Shown here one piece after another: positions 9,221 to 18,223 of a stretch of 64,000 nucleotides of DNA. How positions within the stretch are numbered: the first letter of the stretch is position 1; each line of letters starts with the position of its first letter. A program made the translations under genes and the position numbers. The notes under the pieces were generated by a model. That model did no database searches. It was given only the letters and a program-made list of their open reading frames with translations, and had not been told where the DNA came from. The stretch is from Leptospira hartskeerlii (GTDB lineage: Bacteria > Spirochaetota > Leptospiria > Leptospirales > Leptospiraceae), in assembly GCF_002811475.1 (NCBI RefSeq), contig NZ_NPDL01000007.1, positions 124,001 through 188,000 of the forward strand. The letters are read 5' to 3'.

Positions 9221-9835
9221 ATGAAACAGGCAGACGCCGAAGAACTGGATGGGAAGGAACTCATCTCCAGCGAACATATAACAGAAGTCGTTAAAGAAAA
9301 CCTAAAATTAATTCGCCATACTAAAGGACTCTCATTAGACAAATTGGCATCTCGTTGTGGAGTGAGCCGAGCCATGCTTTCTCAAATAGAGCAAGGTAAA
9401 AGTGTTCCTACAATCGCAGTATTATGGAAGATCGCAACCGGGCTTAATGTTCCTTTCAGCGAACTTCTGAAGGAAAAAGGAACAGAAGGCGTTTTTCTCT
9501 TAAAAGCAGAGAATACAAAAGTCTTATATTCCAGTTCAAAGGTATATTCTAGTCGTGCCTTGTTTCCGTTTATCGGAGGCAGAAGGGTAGAATTTTACGA
9601 ACTGATCCTGAAACCCGGCGGCATCGAAGTTGCAGAAGCTCACAAGGCTGGAACAACTGAGAACCTTGTTGTGGTCCAAGGAAAATTGCGCCTCCGTGTG
9701 GGGGACAAGGTGGTAGAACTGGATGCAAAGGATTCCGTATATTTTAGAGCGGACGTTCCCCACGAATATATCAATCCAACGGATACCGAAACTCTTATGT
9801 ATCTGGTCATGGAATATACGGACGAAGCTAACTAA
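9221..9835 (+). CDS. XRE-family transcriptional regulator with C-terminal cupin domain
   Basis: ATG at 9221 (MKQADAEE) is favoured over a TTG at 9206; neither has an ideal ribosome site. About 204 aa. The HTH_XRE domain covers about residues 25-80 ([20 protein letters not shown]), and a cupin covers about 115-195 ([27 protein letters not shown]). This architecture (SutR/PuuR-like) usually senses a small metabolite or redox state through the cupin. It is divergent from the pseudouridine synthase, with under 100 bp between them. The next gene overlaps or abuts its 3' end. Confidence 0.9.
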   Translation: MKQADAEELDGKELISSEHITEVVKENLKLIRHTKGLSLDKLASRCGVSRAMLSQIEQGKSVPTIAVLWKIATGLNVPFSELLKEKGTEGVFLLKAENTKVLYSSSKVYSSRALFPFIGGRRVEFYELILKPGGIEVAEAHKAGTTENLVVVQGKLRLRVGDKVVELDAKDSVYFRADVPHEYINPTDTETLMYLVMEYTDEAN

Positions 9836-10814
9836 ACTTTTAGTTCTAAGTTTATTTCTCACTCCGGGCCTTTTGTTTTCAGAAGCGCCCGATCCTTCCA
9901 CAGGTTATTTCGGTATCGACAGATACGAAGAGCAAATCTCTTGTCATGAAGAGGATTGTATCCGCTATACTTTGGATGAATTGAATTCCAAAGGTGGAAA
10001 ATCTGAAGTTCGAAAACTTTTGGAAGAAAATGTAGGAAAGGTACTCGTAGATCTTTCCGGAAAAAATCTCAAACTTGCAGACGATGAACTGGACGATCTC
10101 AGGGATTTTCTATTAGAAATTTCTAAAAGAGATGGAAGGGTCGCAGTCGAAAAACTTCATATTGCTATCCGAGGACTCGAGATCGCAGATCCTCCTGTTT
10201 TAAAGGATGTAGGTCTGATCGGTTGGGGTTTAATCCGTAGAATTTATAGAAGTGTATATTTTAAGAGGACCGGAGATTATAACGCAAAAGTCCTATATCA
10301 TCCAGGAAGCGGAAAGATCAATCTGATCTTCTTCGTTCATAAAAGATACGGTGATATATGTGAGACCGTATTTTCTTCCTGCAACGAAATAGAATATTTG
10401 GACGAAGACACATTCGATCTTCAACTATCCACAGCACTCAGAGAATCCAAGGAAAAGGGGCTTCCAGTCAGAGTGAATTTCAAACAGGTCCAGGCTTCTT
10501 TTCCGGAAACAAAACTGGAATGGGAGAATGTAAAAAGTATAGGAAGATCTGCTAGAATGTACAAATGGCTCGCACTTCCCAAGGAAACCGAAATGAAACC
10601 TTTGAGCAGATCTAGGTTCCTTCCTTTACAGGCAGCTTTGACTGTGATCGATTATTCCGTTTCCGTATTCGATTATGTGAATCAGATCATAATGTACAAA
10701 CCTGCAAGAAGCACAAAGGCAGAAGTTATGTACACTCAAAGATTAGCTGAAGATGGGACGCTCGGGACTAAAACAATCCATTCAGTCGTATTTATTCCGG
10801 TTAAAGAAGAGTAA
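9723..10814 (+). CDS. Hypothetical exported protein with a problematic start
   Basis: The body of the protein (from about 9828: [21 protein letters not shown], a clean signal peptide) is well formed, with about 325 residues to the stop at 10814. The only ATG/GTG/TTG-type start upstream of the signal peptide in this frame is the ATG at 9723, which would overlap the cupin regulator by 113 bp and add 35 atypical residues. An ATA at 9816, immediately before the signal peptide, is a possible non-canonical start. No known domain is recognised. The mature part is Lys/Glu-rich with a Cys pair (ISCHEEDC) and another ([11 protein letters not shown]). Probably a periplasmic or outer-membrane-associated leptospiral protein. 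Confidence 0.68.
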   Translation: MQRIPYILERTFPTNISIQRIPKLLCIWSWNIRTKLTKLLVLSLFLTPGLLFSEAPDPSTGYFGIDRYEEQISCHEEDCIRYTLDELNSKGGKSEVRKLLEENVGKVLVDLSGKNLKLADDELDDLRDFLLEISKRDGRVAVEKLHIAIRGLEIADPPVLKDVGLIGWGLIRRIYRSVYFKRTGDYNAKVLYHPGSGKINLIFFVHKRYGDICETVFSSCNEIEYLDEDTFDLQLSTALRESKEKGLPVRVNFKQVQASFPETKLEWENVKSIGRSARMYKWLALPKETEMKPLSRSRFLPLQAALTVIDYSVSVFDYVNQIIMYKPARSTKAEVMYTQRLAEDGTLGTKTIHSVVFIPVKEE

Positions 10815-10817
10815 AAT

Positions 10818-10845
10818 TTCTCCGCTTCTTAATCGAAGCGGAGAA
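10818..10845. terminator. Intergenic hairpin between convergent genes
   Basis: An 11-bp perfect stem (TTCTCCGCTTC / GAAGCGGAGAA) with a 6-nt TTAATC loop lies between two convergent genes. On the minus strand it is followed by ATTTTAC, so it probably terminates the antiporter transcript and perhaps both transcripts. Confidence 0.72.
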
Positions 10846-10856
10846 GAAGGAAATCC

Positions 10857-12347
10857 TTAGATAAAGAAGATCCAGGTTAAAAGTATAAAAGTAGGGACCA
10901 AAAGTAGGAAGGAATACACTACATATCCTCCGAAACTTGGCATTTTGATCTTATTCTCTTCTGCTACTGATTTTACCATGAAGTTCGGAGCGTTACCTAT
11001 ATAGGTCAATGCTCCCATAAATACGGCACCTACTGAGATCGCCTTAAGTAACTCTTCGCCTATAGGATCTGCCAGGATTTGAGTTACATTAGAGAATCCT
11101 AATAATCCTTTTGCTAAAGATAAGAAAGTCAAATAAGTTGGAGCATTGTCCAGAACTCCAGAGAATCCACCTGTTACCCAGAAGAATTGCCATCTTTCGG
11201 TAATTCCCAATTCTTTACCATGATGTTCCAGAAGTAGTAATGCAGGGATCATGGTTAAGAAGATACCGATGAATAGGTAAGCCACTTCTTGGATAGGACC
11301 CAAGGTGAACTTATTTTTTTCTCTTAGTTTAGGATCTGAAGTCACCTTGGAAAGAGCTATCAAACCAACTAGAACCGCTTCTCTGATGAATCCTAAAAAC
11401 GGATATTTTCCGATGGCAGGAATATAGTTTTGGTTTAAGAACGCTACGGAAAGGATCACTCCTAAAAGCCAGAGTAGGTTTACCTGACCCTCCAAACCTA
11501 GAGGTTGTCTATGAGAATGATCGTAACGGATGTCCTTTTTGGTTTCTTTTCCGTGCATGACCGTGTCCCAGATAAAATAGACCACGAGTAAAATTCCGGA
11601 TGCGATGATCATCTGAGGGAATAGTTTAAATGTCCAAACGAATGGAACTCCTTGCAGATACCCTAAGAATAAAGGAGGATCACCTAGTGGAGTCAAGGAA
11701 CCGCCGATATTCGAAACCAAAAAAATGAAGAAGATCACAGTGTGGACCACATGTTTTCTTTCCGAGTTGGTTTTGAGTAGAGGTCGGATGAGAAGCATAG
11801 AAGCTCCAGTCGTTCCGATAAAAGAAGCCAGGAAGGTTCCTACGATCAAGAAGATCGTGTTATTTACAGGAGTAGCTTCTATATCTCCCTTTAAAACGAT
11901 CCCGCCTGAAATATAAAAGAGTGCAGCGAGTAGAATGATAAACGGAATATAATCGAATACCATAGTGTGGAAAATTTTTCCACCCCAGCTATGTGCCATT
12001 AAGATCCCGAAAGAAACTCCTCCAAGTGCTAAGGAAAGAAGAAGTTTGTTATTATTGTTTTCCCACCAATGCTCAGTTGTATGAGAGATCAGCGGAAGAA
12101 GTGCAATACTTAGTAGGATTAGAACGAAAGGAATGACCGACCAAAGAGGAAGATCATCTCCCGCCTCACCGTGAGCCGATGCAGTCTCTTGGTGCTGGCT
12201 TCCAGTCCCATTTTCCCCATGACCAGGATCCGTTTCGGATTGAGCCAGTGTGTTTGTTTGAGGGGATGCCCCTGTTTCCGCCCAAAGGGAAACGTTCAGG
12301 ACCAGGGAGAGAAAGAGTAGGGTAGTAAAAAATTTGTTTCTCATCAT
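10857..12347 (-). CDS. nhaD: NhaD-type sodium/proton antiporter with signal peptide and His-rich N-terminal extension
   Basis: 496 aa; the tandem ATGs at 12347 and 12344 are equivalent starts. An N-terminal signal-like segment (1-23) is followed by a Gly/His-rich linker (about 25-65, several His: DPGHGENG, SQHQETASAHGEAG) and then about 11-12 membrane helices. Conserved ion-transporter-superfamily blocks are present: FIGTTGASMLLIRP, SNIGGSLTPLGDPPLF, GGFSGVLDNAPTYL and ALTYIGNAPNFMV. These match the NhaD family, which exports Na+ or Li+ in exchange for H+. The exported His-rich segment is unusual among NhaD proteins I know and might act in pH or metal sensing (inference). Confidence 0.88.
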   Translation of the reverse strand: MMRNKFFTTLLFLSLVLNVSLWAETGASPQTNTLAQSETDPGHGENGTGSQHQETASAHGEAGDDLPLWSVIPFVLILLSIALLPLISHTTEHWWENNNNKLLLSLALGGVSFGILMAHSWGGKIFHTMVFDYIPFIILLAALFYISGGIVLKGDIEATPVNNTIFLIVGTFLASFIGTTGASMLLIRPLLKTNSERKHVVHTVIFFIFLVSNIGGSLTPLGDPPLFLGYLQGVPFVWTFKLFPQMIIASGILLVVYFIWDTVMHGKETKKDIRYDHSHRQPLGLEGQVNLLWLLGVILSVAFLNQNYIPAIGKYPFLGFIREAVLVGLIALSKVTSDPKLREKNKFTLGPIQEVAYLFIGIFLTMIPALLLLEHHGKELGITERWQFFWVTGGFSGVLDNAPTYLTFLSLAKGLLGFSNVTQILADPIGEELLKAISVGAVFMGALTYIGNAPNFMVKSVAEENKIKMPSFGGYVVYSFLLLVPTFILLTWIFFI

Positions 12348-12569
12348 TCTCTGCTTTTCGAAGATTTTTCGTCAGGTTATAGAGATTCCAGTATTGTTTC
12401 AAAGGAAAATCCATGATTTCTCGGGTTTTTTTGGTCTCCTTTTTTGGATTGCATAAATCCTTCCTTTTTTGCAAGATCCTAATAGGAATTCATATCTTCT
12501 AGACTTTTTGCTTTATATTCGGGCCTTTCGGACCGTCAGATATATAGGCCTTAGAGAGAACCGACAACC

Positions 12570-13019
12570 ATGACTGTTTTAGGTAAACAAAAACAATACT
12601 GCCTGACTCCGGATGAAATAGAGAGTAGATTAAAATCGGTTTCGATACAACCGACCATGCAAAGGATTTCTATTTGCCAATACGTACTTTGTGAAGCGGA
12701 TCATCCGACTGCAGAAGAAGTAAAAGAATGGGTAGATAAACGTTCTTTAAAGATGAGCTTAGCAACCGTCTACAATACTTTAAACGTTTTAGTATCCGCC
12801 GGTTTATTAAGAGAATTTAAATTTTCCTGTTTGGGTAAGTCAGTATTTGACAGTAATATTGACGACCATTTCCATTTCTTTGATGAGAAATCAGGTAAAT
12901 TTCATGATCTGGACGCGGAACTTTTAACAATCGATTCCAAACTGCCTAAAGAGTTTAAAGTGAATAAGATGGATATCTTATTCACGGGATCCTTGGAAGA
13001 ATCAAACGTTTCCGCCTAA
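12570..13019 (+). CDS. Fur-family metal/peroxide-responsive regulator lacking the CxxC zinc site
   Basis: 149 aa, ATG at 12570 with GAGAG upstream. Winged-helix DNA-binding part at residues 15-85 (DHPTAEEVKEW, LATVYNTLNVLVSAGLL). The dimerisation/metal part holds DDHFHFFDEKSGKFHDLD (about 97-114), giving His/Asp ligands for the regulatory site. The two CxxC pairs that bind structural zinc in most Fur and PerR proteins are absent. It may be a PerR- or Irr-like member; which metal or signal cannot be decided. The convergent lpdA ends 7 bp away. Confidence 0.88.
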   Translation: MTVLGKQKQYCLTPDEIESRLKSVSIQPTMQRISICQYVLCEADHPTAEEVKEWVDKRSLKMSLATVYNTLNVLVSAGLLREFKFSCLGKSVFDSNIDDHFHFFDEKSGKFHDLDAELLTIDSKLPKEFKVNKMDILFTGSLEESNVSA

Positions 13020-13025
13020 ATCCCG

Positions 13026-14444
13026 TTAGATATTAATCGCCTCACCCAAAGCCTGTCCTGCCGCTTCCATTACGGATTCTGAAAGTGTAGGATGGGCGTG
13101 TATCCTTCCAGCAATTTCTTTCAAAGTTAGTTCGGATCCCATTCCTAAATTGATCTCTCCTAAAATTTCGGTAACATTCGGCCCGATTAGATGAGCTCCT
13201 AATACTTCTCCTGTTTTGCGGTCTGCTACTAGTTTTACCATTCCTTCCACTTCGCCTAGAGCTTGTGCTCTGCCGTTCGCTCTGAATGGGAATTTTCCTA
13301 CTACAACATCTATACCTGATTTTTTGGCTTCTTCTTCTTTTAAGCCGACAGAGGCGACTTCCGGATGACAGTATGTGCATGCTGGAATTTTAAGATAATC
13401 TAATGGTTCGTAAACTAGTCCGTGAGGATTTTTGTTTTGGATGGAGATTGCTTCCGCTGCTTTTACTCCTTCTGTCGAAGCTACGTGTGCGAGTAATGGC
13501 GCTCCTATACAATCTCCGATCGCGTAGATATTCGGGACCTTGGTTTTATATTTAGTATCTACCTTGATAAATCCTTTTTGGAGAAATACTCCTATTTCTT
13601 CCAGATGTATTCCTTCCGTATTTGGAGTGACTCCTATTGCTACTAAGACCTTATCGAATTTTTTTCTTTCTCCTTCTTGTGCTATACCTTCTCCTTTTAG
13701 AAGAATAGAAACTCCATCCGATTCCAGTTTTGGTTCTGAAACCCCTACACTTGTTAGGATTTGGATGCCTCTTTTTACAAAGGAACGATTGAGAAGGTTT
13801 GATATTTCAGGATCTTCTAATGGAAGGATCTTATCCTGCATCTCTACGATCGTAACTTGGGTTCCCATGCTGGAATAGAAGTCGGCAAATTCTATTCCTA
13901 TGGCTCCCGCACCAATAACTGCCAGAGTTTTAGGAGGGGAGTCCTGGATCATTGCATGTTTACTGGATAAAACCTTCTCTCCATCGAACGGAAGTCCTGG
14001 AAATTCTTTGGGTCTGGCACCGGTTGCTATGATAAAATATTCGGATTGGATCTCTTCCTTAGAAGTGTCCGGAAGCCAGATCGTATTTTTGTCTTTAAAA
14101 ACTGCGTTTCCTTTCTTTACGGAAATCTTATTCTTCTTCATCAAGAACTCGACTCCGTTAGACATTGTGTCAGCGACACCTCTGGAACGTTTGATAATGT
14201 TTGGAAAATCCGGAGAGGCTTTTTCTACTTTCAGGCCGAAAGATTCGGATTTGCGAATGGACTCTAATAGATGTGCGGACTCTAAAAGTGCTTTTGTGGG
14301 AATACATCCCCAGTTCAAACATACCCCGCCTAGTTTTTCTTTTTCCACTAGACAAACGTTCAATCCGAGTTGGGCTGCTCGAATGGCGGCCACATATCCT
14401 CCAGGGCCTCCGCCGATCACAGTAAGGTCGTAGTTTTCCGCCAT
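13026..14444 (-). CDS. lpdA: Dihydrolipoyl dehydrogenase (E3)
   Basis: 472 aa. FAD-binding GGGPGGY at residues 11-17, redox-active disulfide C42/C47 in GGVCLNWGC, NAD-binding GAGAIGIEFA (about 180), the second FAD block YAIGDC (about 310) and the catalytic HAHPTLSE (about 445) are all present. It reoxidises the lipoamide of 2-oxoacid dehydrogenase or glycine-cleavage complexes using NAD+. No E1 or E2 genes lie nearby, so it is probably a shared E3 encoded alone. Length and motifs are typical. Confidence 0.95.
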   Translation of the reverse strand: MAENYDLTVIGGGPGGYVAAIRAAQLGLNVCLVEKEKLGGVCLNWGCIPTKALLESAHLLESIRKSESFGLKVEKASPDFPNIIKRSRGVADTMSNGVEFLMKKNKISVKKGNAVFKDKNTIWLPDTSKEEIQSEYFIIATGARPKEFPGLPFDGEKVLSSKHAMIQDSPPKTLAVIGAGAIGIEFADFYSSMGTQVTIVEMQDKILPLEDPEISNLLNRSFVKRGIQILTSVGVSEPKLESDGVSILLKGEGIAQEGERKKFDKVLVAIGVTPNTEGIHLEEIGVFLQKGFIKVDTKYKTKVPNIYAIGDCIGAPLLAHVASTEGVKAAEAISIQNKNPHGLVYEPLDYLKIPACTYCHPEVASVGLKEEEAKKSGIDVVVGKFPFRANGRAQALGEVEGMVKLVADRKTGEVLGAHLIGPNVTEILGEINLGMGSELTLKEIAGRIHAHPTLSESVMEAAGQALGEAINI

Positions 14445-14501
14445 CTCATTCCTCCGGATGGCAATTTTGGATTTTTATTCCGACTCTGGGAAGAAGATTT
14501 T

Positions 14502-15245
14502 CTAGTTACTTTTTTTCTTCAGAACTAAGATCATTCTACTCGCATTACTTTTGAATTTTAATTCGCTGTAATTGGAGTAGACATGTAGGATTTCCATCCT
14601 GTGTTTTGCGAGCATTCTCTGGAGTTCTACCAGGAAGTAGGCTCTCATCAAGTGTTTGTCTTTGATCTCTTTTGCGTTCAGATTATAGATATAATTTACT
14701 TCGACTACTGTGGATTGGTCCGCTCTGACTAGACGAAATCCTCTGTTTCTCTGGATGGTTGTGTTTTTGGCTTTGATCTGGGCGACCGGGCCGATCGCTT
14801 TTCTTTTGATCTTACGAAGTGGTTCCGCATTCCAAACTTCTAAAACGGCTATACCTGCCGGCTTTAAGTTCATCTCCAGATTTTTGAGAGCTGCTTCTAC
14901 TTCTTCATTAGATAATAAATAATTAAAGGAACCGAATAAGCTGATGATCGCGTCCCATTTTTCCTGGGACTTATAGGATTGCATTGCTCCCACTTCGAAT
15001 TTACAATGGGAATATCTTTTTTTGGCGACCTCTATCATTTTGATGGAGGAATCTATTCCTCTGGATTTGTATCCAAGGCTTTGGAAATGGGTGACATGCT
15101 CTCCTGTGCCACAACCCAGATCCAAAATATTTCGGACCCTGTGTTTTCGGAAAAGCCTGTCTATAAATTGGGTTTCCATCTCGAATTTTCGAGCGTTCTT
15201 TTCAATATCGAAGTAATATTCTGCCAGTTCCGAGTAGAGTTTCAT
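14502..15245 (-). CDS. Class I SAM-dependent methyltransferase
   Basis: 247 aa from the ATG at 15245. Motif I ILDLGCGTGEHV (residues about 38-50) binds SAM, GIDSS gives the acidic end of strand 2, and IISLFGSFNYLL matches motif post-I/II of methyltransferase 25/11-like proteins. The substrate is not identifiable. The C-terminus is strongly basic. It lies downstream of nothing on its strand, 50 bp from lpdA, so it could be the first gene of a two-gene transcript with lpdA. Confidence 0.85.
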   Translation of the reverse strand: MKLYSELAEYYFDIEKNARKFEMETQFIDRLFRKHRVRNILDLGCGTGEHVTHFQSLGYKSRGIDSSIKMIEVAKKRYSHCKFEVGAMQSYKSQEKWDAIISLFGSFNYLLSNEEVEAALKNLEMNLKPAGIAVLEVWNAEPLRKIKRKAIGPVAQIKAKNTTIQRNRGFRLVRADQSTVVEVNYIYNLNAKEIKDKHLMRAYFLVELQRMLAKHRMEILHVYSNYSELKFKSNASRMILVLKKKSN

Positions 15246-15312
15246 AGAAAAATCGTTTGAGCCGGACCGGGGAAAACCCGTTACATATAATAACGGAACT
15301 GAAGTTTACAAA

Positions 15313-16416
15313 ATGCAATTTTTCCTCGAATTTTTTCCAATTTCAGAAGTTTTTCCAATCGCTTCCACTTCTCTTTCCACCTGGATCGACGGGGAAGTTT
15401 TGGCCTTGGGTGGGATCTCATTCTGCCTACTTTCCCTTTTTGGATACGTAATACATACTACAATGGATAGAAGAGAGGAGAAAGGAACTGAGGATATTGT
15501 TCCATTCTTCCAAGCAGTTTCAAAAGAAGAAGTTTCCGAGGTCTCATCAAAAGCACCGGTTACCATTGAGAATGGTATAGAGGAAGGTGTTCCTACCATC
15601 TCCCAAGAACAGCCCTTAACCATTTTTAAAGAAGAAGTTCCCAAGGAGACAATTCCCTTCCAGTCCTTCTACTTCCCAGTTCGCGGAAAAACCTACGAGG
15701 CAGTGAAATCATTCTTAGATTCCATCCGAGCAGGTGAAGAATATTGGGAAGTTTTACTCCACGATTCAAATGGAGATCTACAAACTGTAGCAAGTAAGAC
15801 AGGAAGTATTTCCGTATTTCCTTCCGAAAGAAAGAGGGCCTCCGAACCAAAGGAAGGAGCAATCGTTTGGAAATTGGAATGGGATTCCTTTTCCCTGGGA
15901 GAAGTCAGACAAACTTCTTCTACGATTTCCGAATTTTCCCTTGATGAAATTTCTTTTAGATTGGATAAACTTGTAGAAGGACTGGTTCTTGCCGGAGAAT
16001 CCCAGGACGGAGAGACTGGCTGGAGTTCCTACCCAGTATTTTCCCAACATTTAGAAAGGGAGAAATACGAGGGACAAGATACCAAAATTCTGGTTTTTTT
16101 GGAATTCGAGTCCGACGGAGATTTAGTTTCTGATTTTAGAAGTTTAGGTAATTGGTGGAAATCTAGATTTGGAGAAAATTCTCCCATCTATCGTGTCAGA
16201 AAAAACCGTTTAGCCACATTCTTCAATGCGGAAGATTGGATCGGATTCCAAAACTCACTCTCAGGGCTTATGGAATTTTTAGGCCCAGAAAAAACCAGGC
16301 TGAATATTGGCGCCTCGGTTCGAGTCAGAAAAGAAGACTCAGAATGGGAACCAAGAGCTAAAAAAGCATTACATTCTTCTAAAGAAGAGGGGCCGAACCG
16401 TTTAGTATGTCTTTGA
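15313..16416 (+). CDS. Membrane-anchored protein with a degenerate GGDEF-like C-terminal domain
   Basis: 367 aa. One membrane helix near residues 28-52 (ALGGISFCLLSLFGYVI), then a long acidic linker (about 55-120), a central GAF-like-sized region and a C-terminal part (about 250-367) whose order of elements resembles a GGDEF domain. IYRVRKNRLATFF sits where R-GGDEF-A-hydrophobics would be, and LNIGASVR with KKALHSSKEEGPNRLV matches the SIG....AL..AK..GRN end. The GG(D/E)EF motif itself is missing, so no diguanylate cyclase activity is expected. The domain reading is my inference. The CheX gene overlaps its end by 10 bp, suggesting a signalling or motility role. Confidence 0.68.
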   Translation: MQFFLEFFPISEVFPIASTSLSTWIDGEVLALGGISFCLLSLFGYVIHTTMDRREEKGTEDIVPFFQAVSKEEVSEVSSKAPVTIENGIEEGVPTISQEQPLTIFKEEVPKETIPFQSFYFPVRGKTYEAVKSFLDSIRAGEEYWEVLLHDSNGDLQTVASKTGSISVFPSERKRASEPKEGAIVWKLEWDSFSLGEVRQTSSTISEFSLDEISFRLDKLVEGLVLAGESQDGETGWSSYPVFSQHLEREKYEGQDTKILVFLEFESDGDLVSDFRSLGNWWKSRFGENSPIYRVRKNRLATFFNAEDWIGFQNSLSGLMEFLGPEKTRLNIGASVRVRKEDSEWEPRAKKALHSSKEEGPNRLVCL

Positions 16417-16919
16417 ACATAGATCCTTTATTGGATGAAAAATTCATACTTACAATTTCCCAGATCTTCCCAGAGTTTTTGGAAAAAAACCTGGGAGTCC
16501 AAGCTGTACGTGAAGCATTTGGTCCTTCTAAAAACGAAGGTTTATGTTATGAGAATTGTACCGCTGTGGAATTCCAAGGAGAAGCAAAAGGCAGGCTTTT
16601 TCTAGCAATGGACGGTTATACCAAACTGAAACTTTTGCCTAAGATCGCGAGATCCTTTCATATAGATCCCACGATCCGAAGTCATGCCGCTTCCATCATG
16701 CTGGAATTTGCCAACCAGATCTGTGCAGAACTTATCTCTGAAATGAAATTGGGAAGATTCCAAATAGATATTCTTCCTCCTGAAAATCTGAACAATAAAT
16801 TGGTCCCTATCGATCTGGATAATTTAAGACAGTATATTCTGATCTATTTTTTGAAAGACGAAGATGCCAAAGAATATCTGGGCAGGATCTATCTCATTCT
16901 TCTGATGCAAAAATATTAA
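16407..16919 (+). CDS. cheX: CheX-like chemotaxis phosphatase
   Basis: 170 aa. The sequence MLEFANQICAELISEM (about residues 91-106) carries the E-x2-N element used by CheX/CheC/FliY phosphatases to place water on phospho-CheY, and the protein has the family size and alpha-beta pattern (GRLFLAMDG, KGR-like strands). One such motif is seen, as in CheX. It would dephosphorylate CheY-P in the cytoplasm. It starts inside the end of the degenerate GGDEF gene, so the two are coupled. Confidence 0.68.
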   Translation: MSLNIDPLLDEKFILTISQIFPEFLEKNLGVQAVREAFGPSKNEGLCYENCTAVEFQGEAKGRLFLAMDGYTKLKLLPKIARSFHIDPTIRSHAASIMLEFANQICAELISEMKLGRFQIDILPPENLNNKLVPIDLDNLRQYILIYFLKDEDAKEYLGRIYLILLMQKY

Positions 16920-16943
16920 TATAGATAATAAGGCTTCCTTTGC

Positions 16944-17969
16944 ATGATTCGATATTCTTTCCAGGGATTTCCATTCTTACTCAAATACGCGGACATGATA
17001 GATTCTCCCGATTCTGAAATACAGGAGGAAAATTTAAAAGTTTCTAAGAAGTCTTCTTTTCGGACCAAAATATTCCCAGGCCCTGAAAATTCTCCAGTGA
17101 TCTACCTGCAACATGGGATGAGTAACCGTGGAATAGACGACCCTAGAATTCTCACTCTTGCAAAACATCTGAAGAATACTGGTGCCACTGTTTATCTTCC
17201 GGAACTCCCGGAAGTGAAAGGTCTCGAAATCTCGGTTGATACTGTTCCGAATATTAGGGCCTTGTTCCAAGAGATTGTAAATAGAGAAGGTCGGGCAATC
17301 TCCTTCTTATCCGCAAGCTTCTCCGCAGGGATGGGAATGGTGGCATTATCCGGAAAGGAAGAACAGAAAAATCTAAAATCCGCTCTACTTGTAGGAACTT
17401 ATTCCGACTTCGCAGATACTCTTCCTTTCATTCTATCCAACTATGATGTGGATCCGTATGCAGTTCATGTTTTGTTATATAATTATATTTCTAAGCTTAG
17501 GCCTAAACTTTCTAAATTAGAAGAGTTCTATTTTGAGGCTGCCTTAGATAACGGTTTAAAAAGAACGGGAGATGAGGAGAAGTCCTCCAAACTTCTGCAA
17601 AAGCTCGGCCAGAAGGAAAAGGATTTCGTATACCGGGTTCAATCCGATCCAGGATTTAGAATGGGTTTGGTAGAGCCGATCTTGTCCGTATTACCGCCTA
17701 ACTTCATTCTACGCAATTCTCCTAAAAACTTCCTCTCTGATTGGAAGGCGCCTATCGCATTATTGCATGGATCGGACGATGCAGTGATCTCTCCGGACGA
17801 ATCAGAGCAATTATTCGATTCTTTGGGGAACGGGAAGGAGGAATGGAAGGTGATCTTAAGGTCTAAACTGATCACCCATGGGGATCATCTTCCATTTTAC
17901 ACTCAATTAGGCGAGATCCCTAAGCTCGCCGGACTCTGGGGTTTTTTTCTAAAAAATTCTGGTCTCTAA
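16944..17969 (+). CDS. Alpha/beta hydrolase
   Basis: 341 aa, ATG at 16944, 24 bp after cheX. YLQHGMSNRG (about 54-63) is the oxyanion strand-loop, SFSAGMG (about 128-134) is the nucleophile elbow (its first Gly replaced by Ser), LLHGSDDAVISPDE (about 275-288) bears the acid and THGDHLPF (about 312-319) the catalytic His. It is a serine hydrolase, probably an esterase or lipase, of unknown substrate. It is probably the last gene of the transcript starting at 15313. Confidence 0.82.
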   Translation: MIRYSFQGFPFLLKYADMIDSPDSEIQEENLKVSKKSSFRTKIFPGPENSPVIYLQHGMSNRGIDDPRILTLAKHLKNTGATVYLPELPEVKGLEISVDTVPNIRALFQEIVNREGRAISFLSASFSAGMGMVALSGKEEQKNLKSALLVGTYSDFADTLPFILSNYDVDPYAVHVLLYNYISKLRPKLSKLEEFYFEAALDNGLKRTGDEEKSSKLLQKLGQKEKDFVYRVQSDPGFRMGLVEPILSVLPPNFILRNSPKNFLSDWKAPIALLHGSDDAVISPDESEQLFDSLGNGKEEWKVILRSKLITHGDHLPFYTQLGEIPKLAGLWGFFLKNSGL

Positions 17970-18223
17970 TATTGTTTACGTAATATTTTCTGAGAATATT
18001 CCGTCCTTAGAGATAGGACCCTTGCGTCTTTTTTAGGCTCCGAAGCCTTGTATATTCGGAGTAAAAGGTTATAGTGTTCTATCGTTAAAAACGCGAAAAG
18101 GAATAACCTCGCAGGTTCAAATACGATCTTTTTCGGACCTTTTTAAAAGGGTTTGAGAAACGATTTCTTCCGTGATAAAAAAAAGGCGGAGGAAACTTCT
18201 TATTGAATTGTTAGCTAGGTAGT

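Noticed and set aside
12166..12474. 102-codon minus-strand frame over the nhaD start
   Set aside because: Different frame of the same strand as nhaD, overlapping its signal peptide; no support.
13540..14433. Antisense open frames across lpdA
   Set aside because: Shadows of a clearly conserved gene on the other strand, without ribosome sites or family resemblance.
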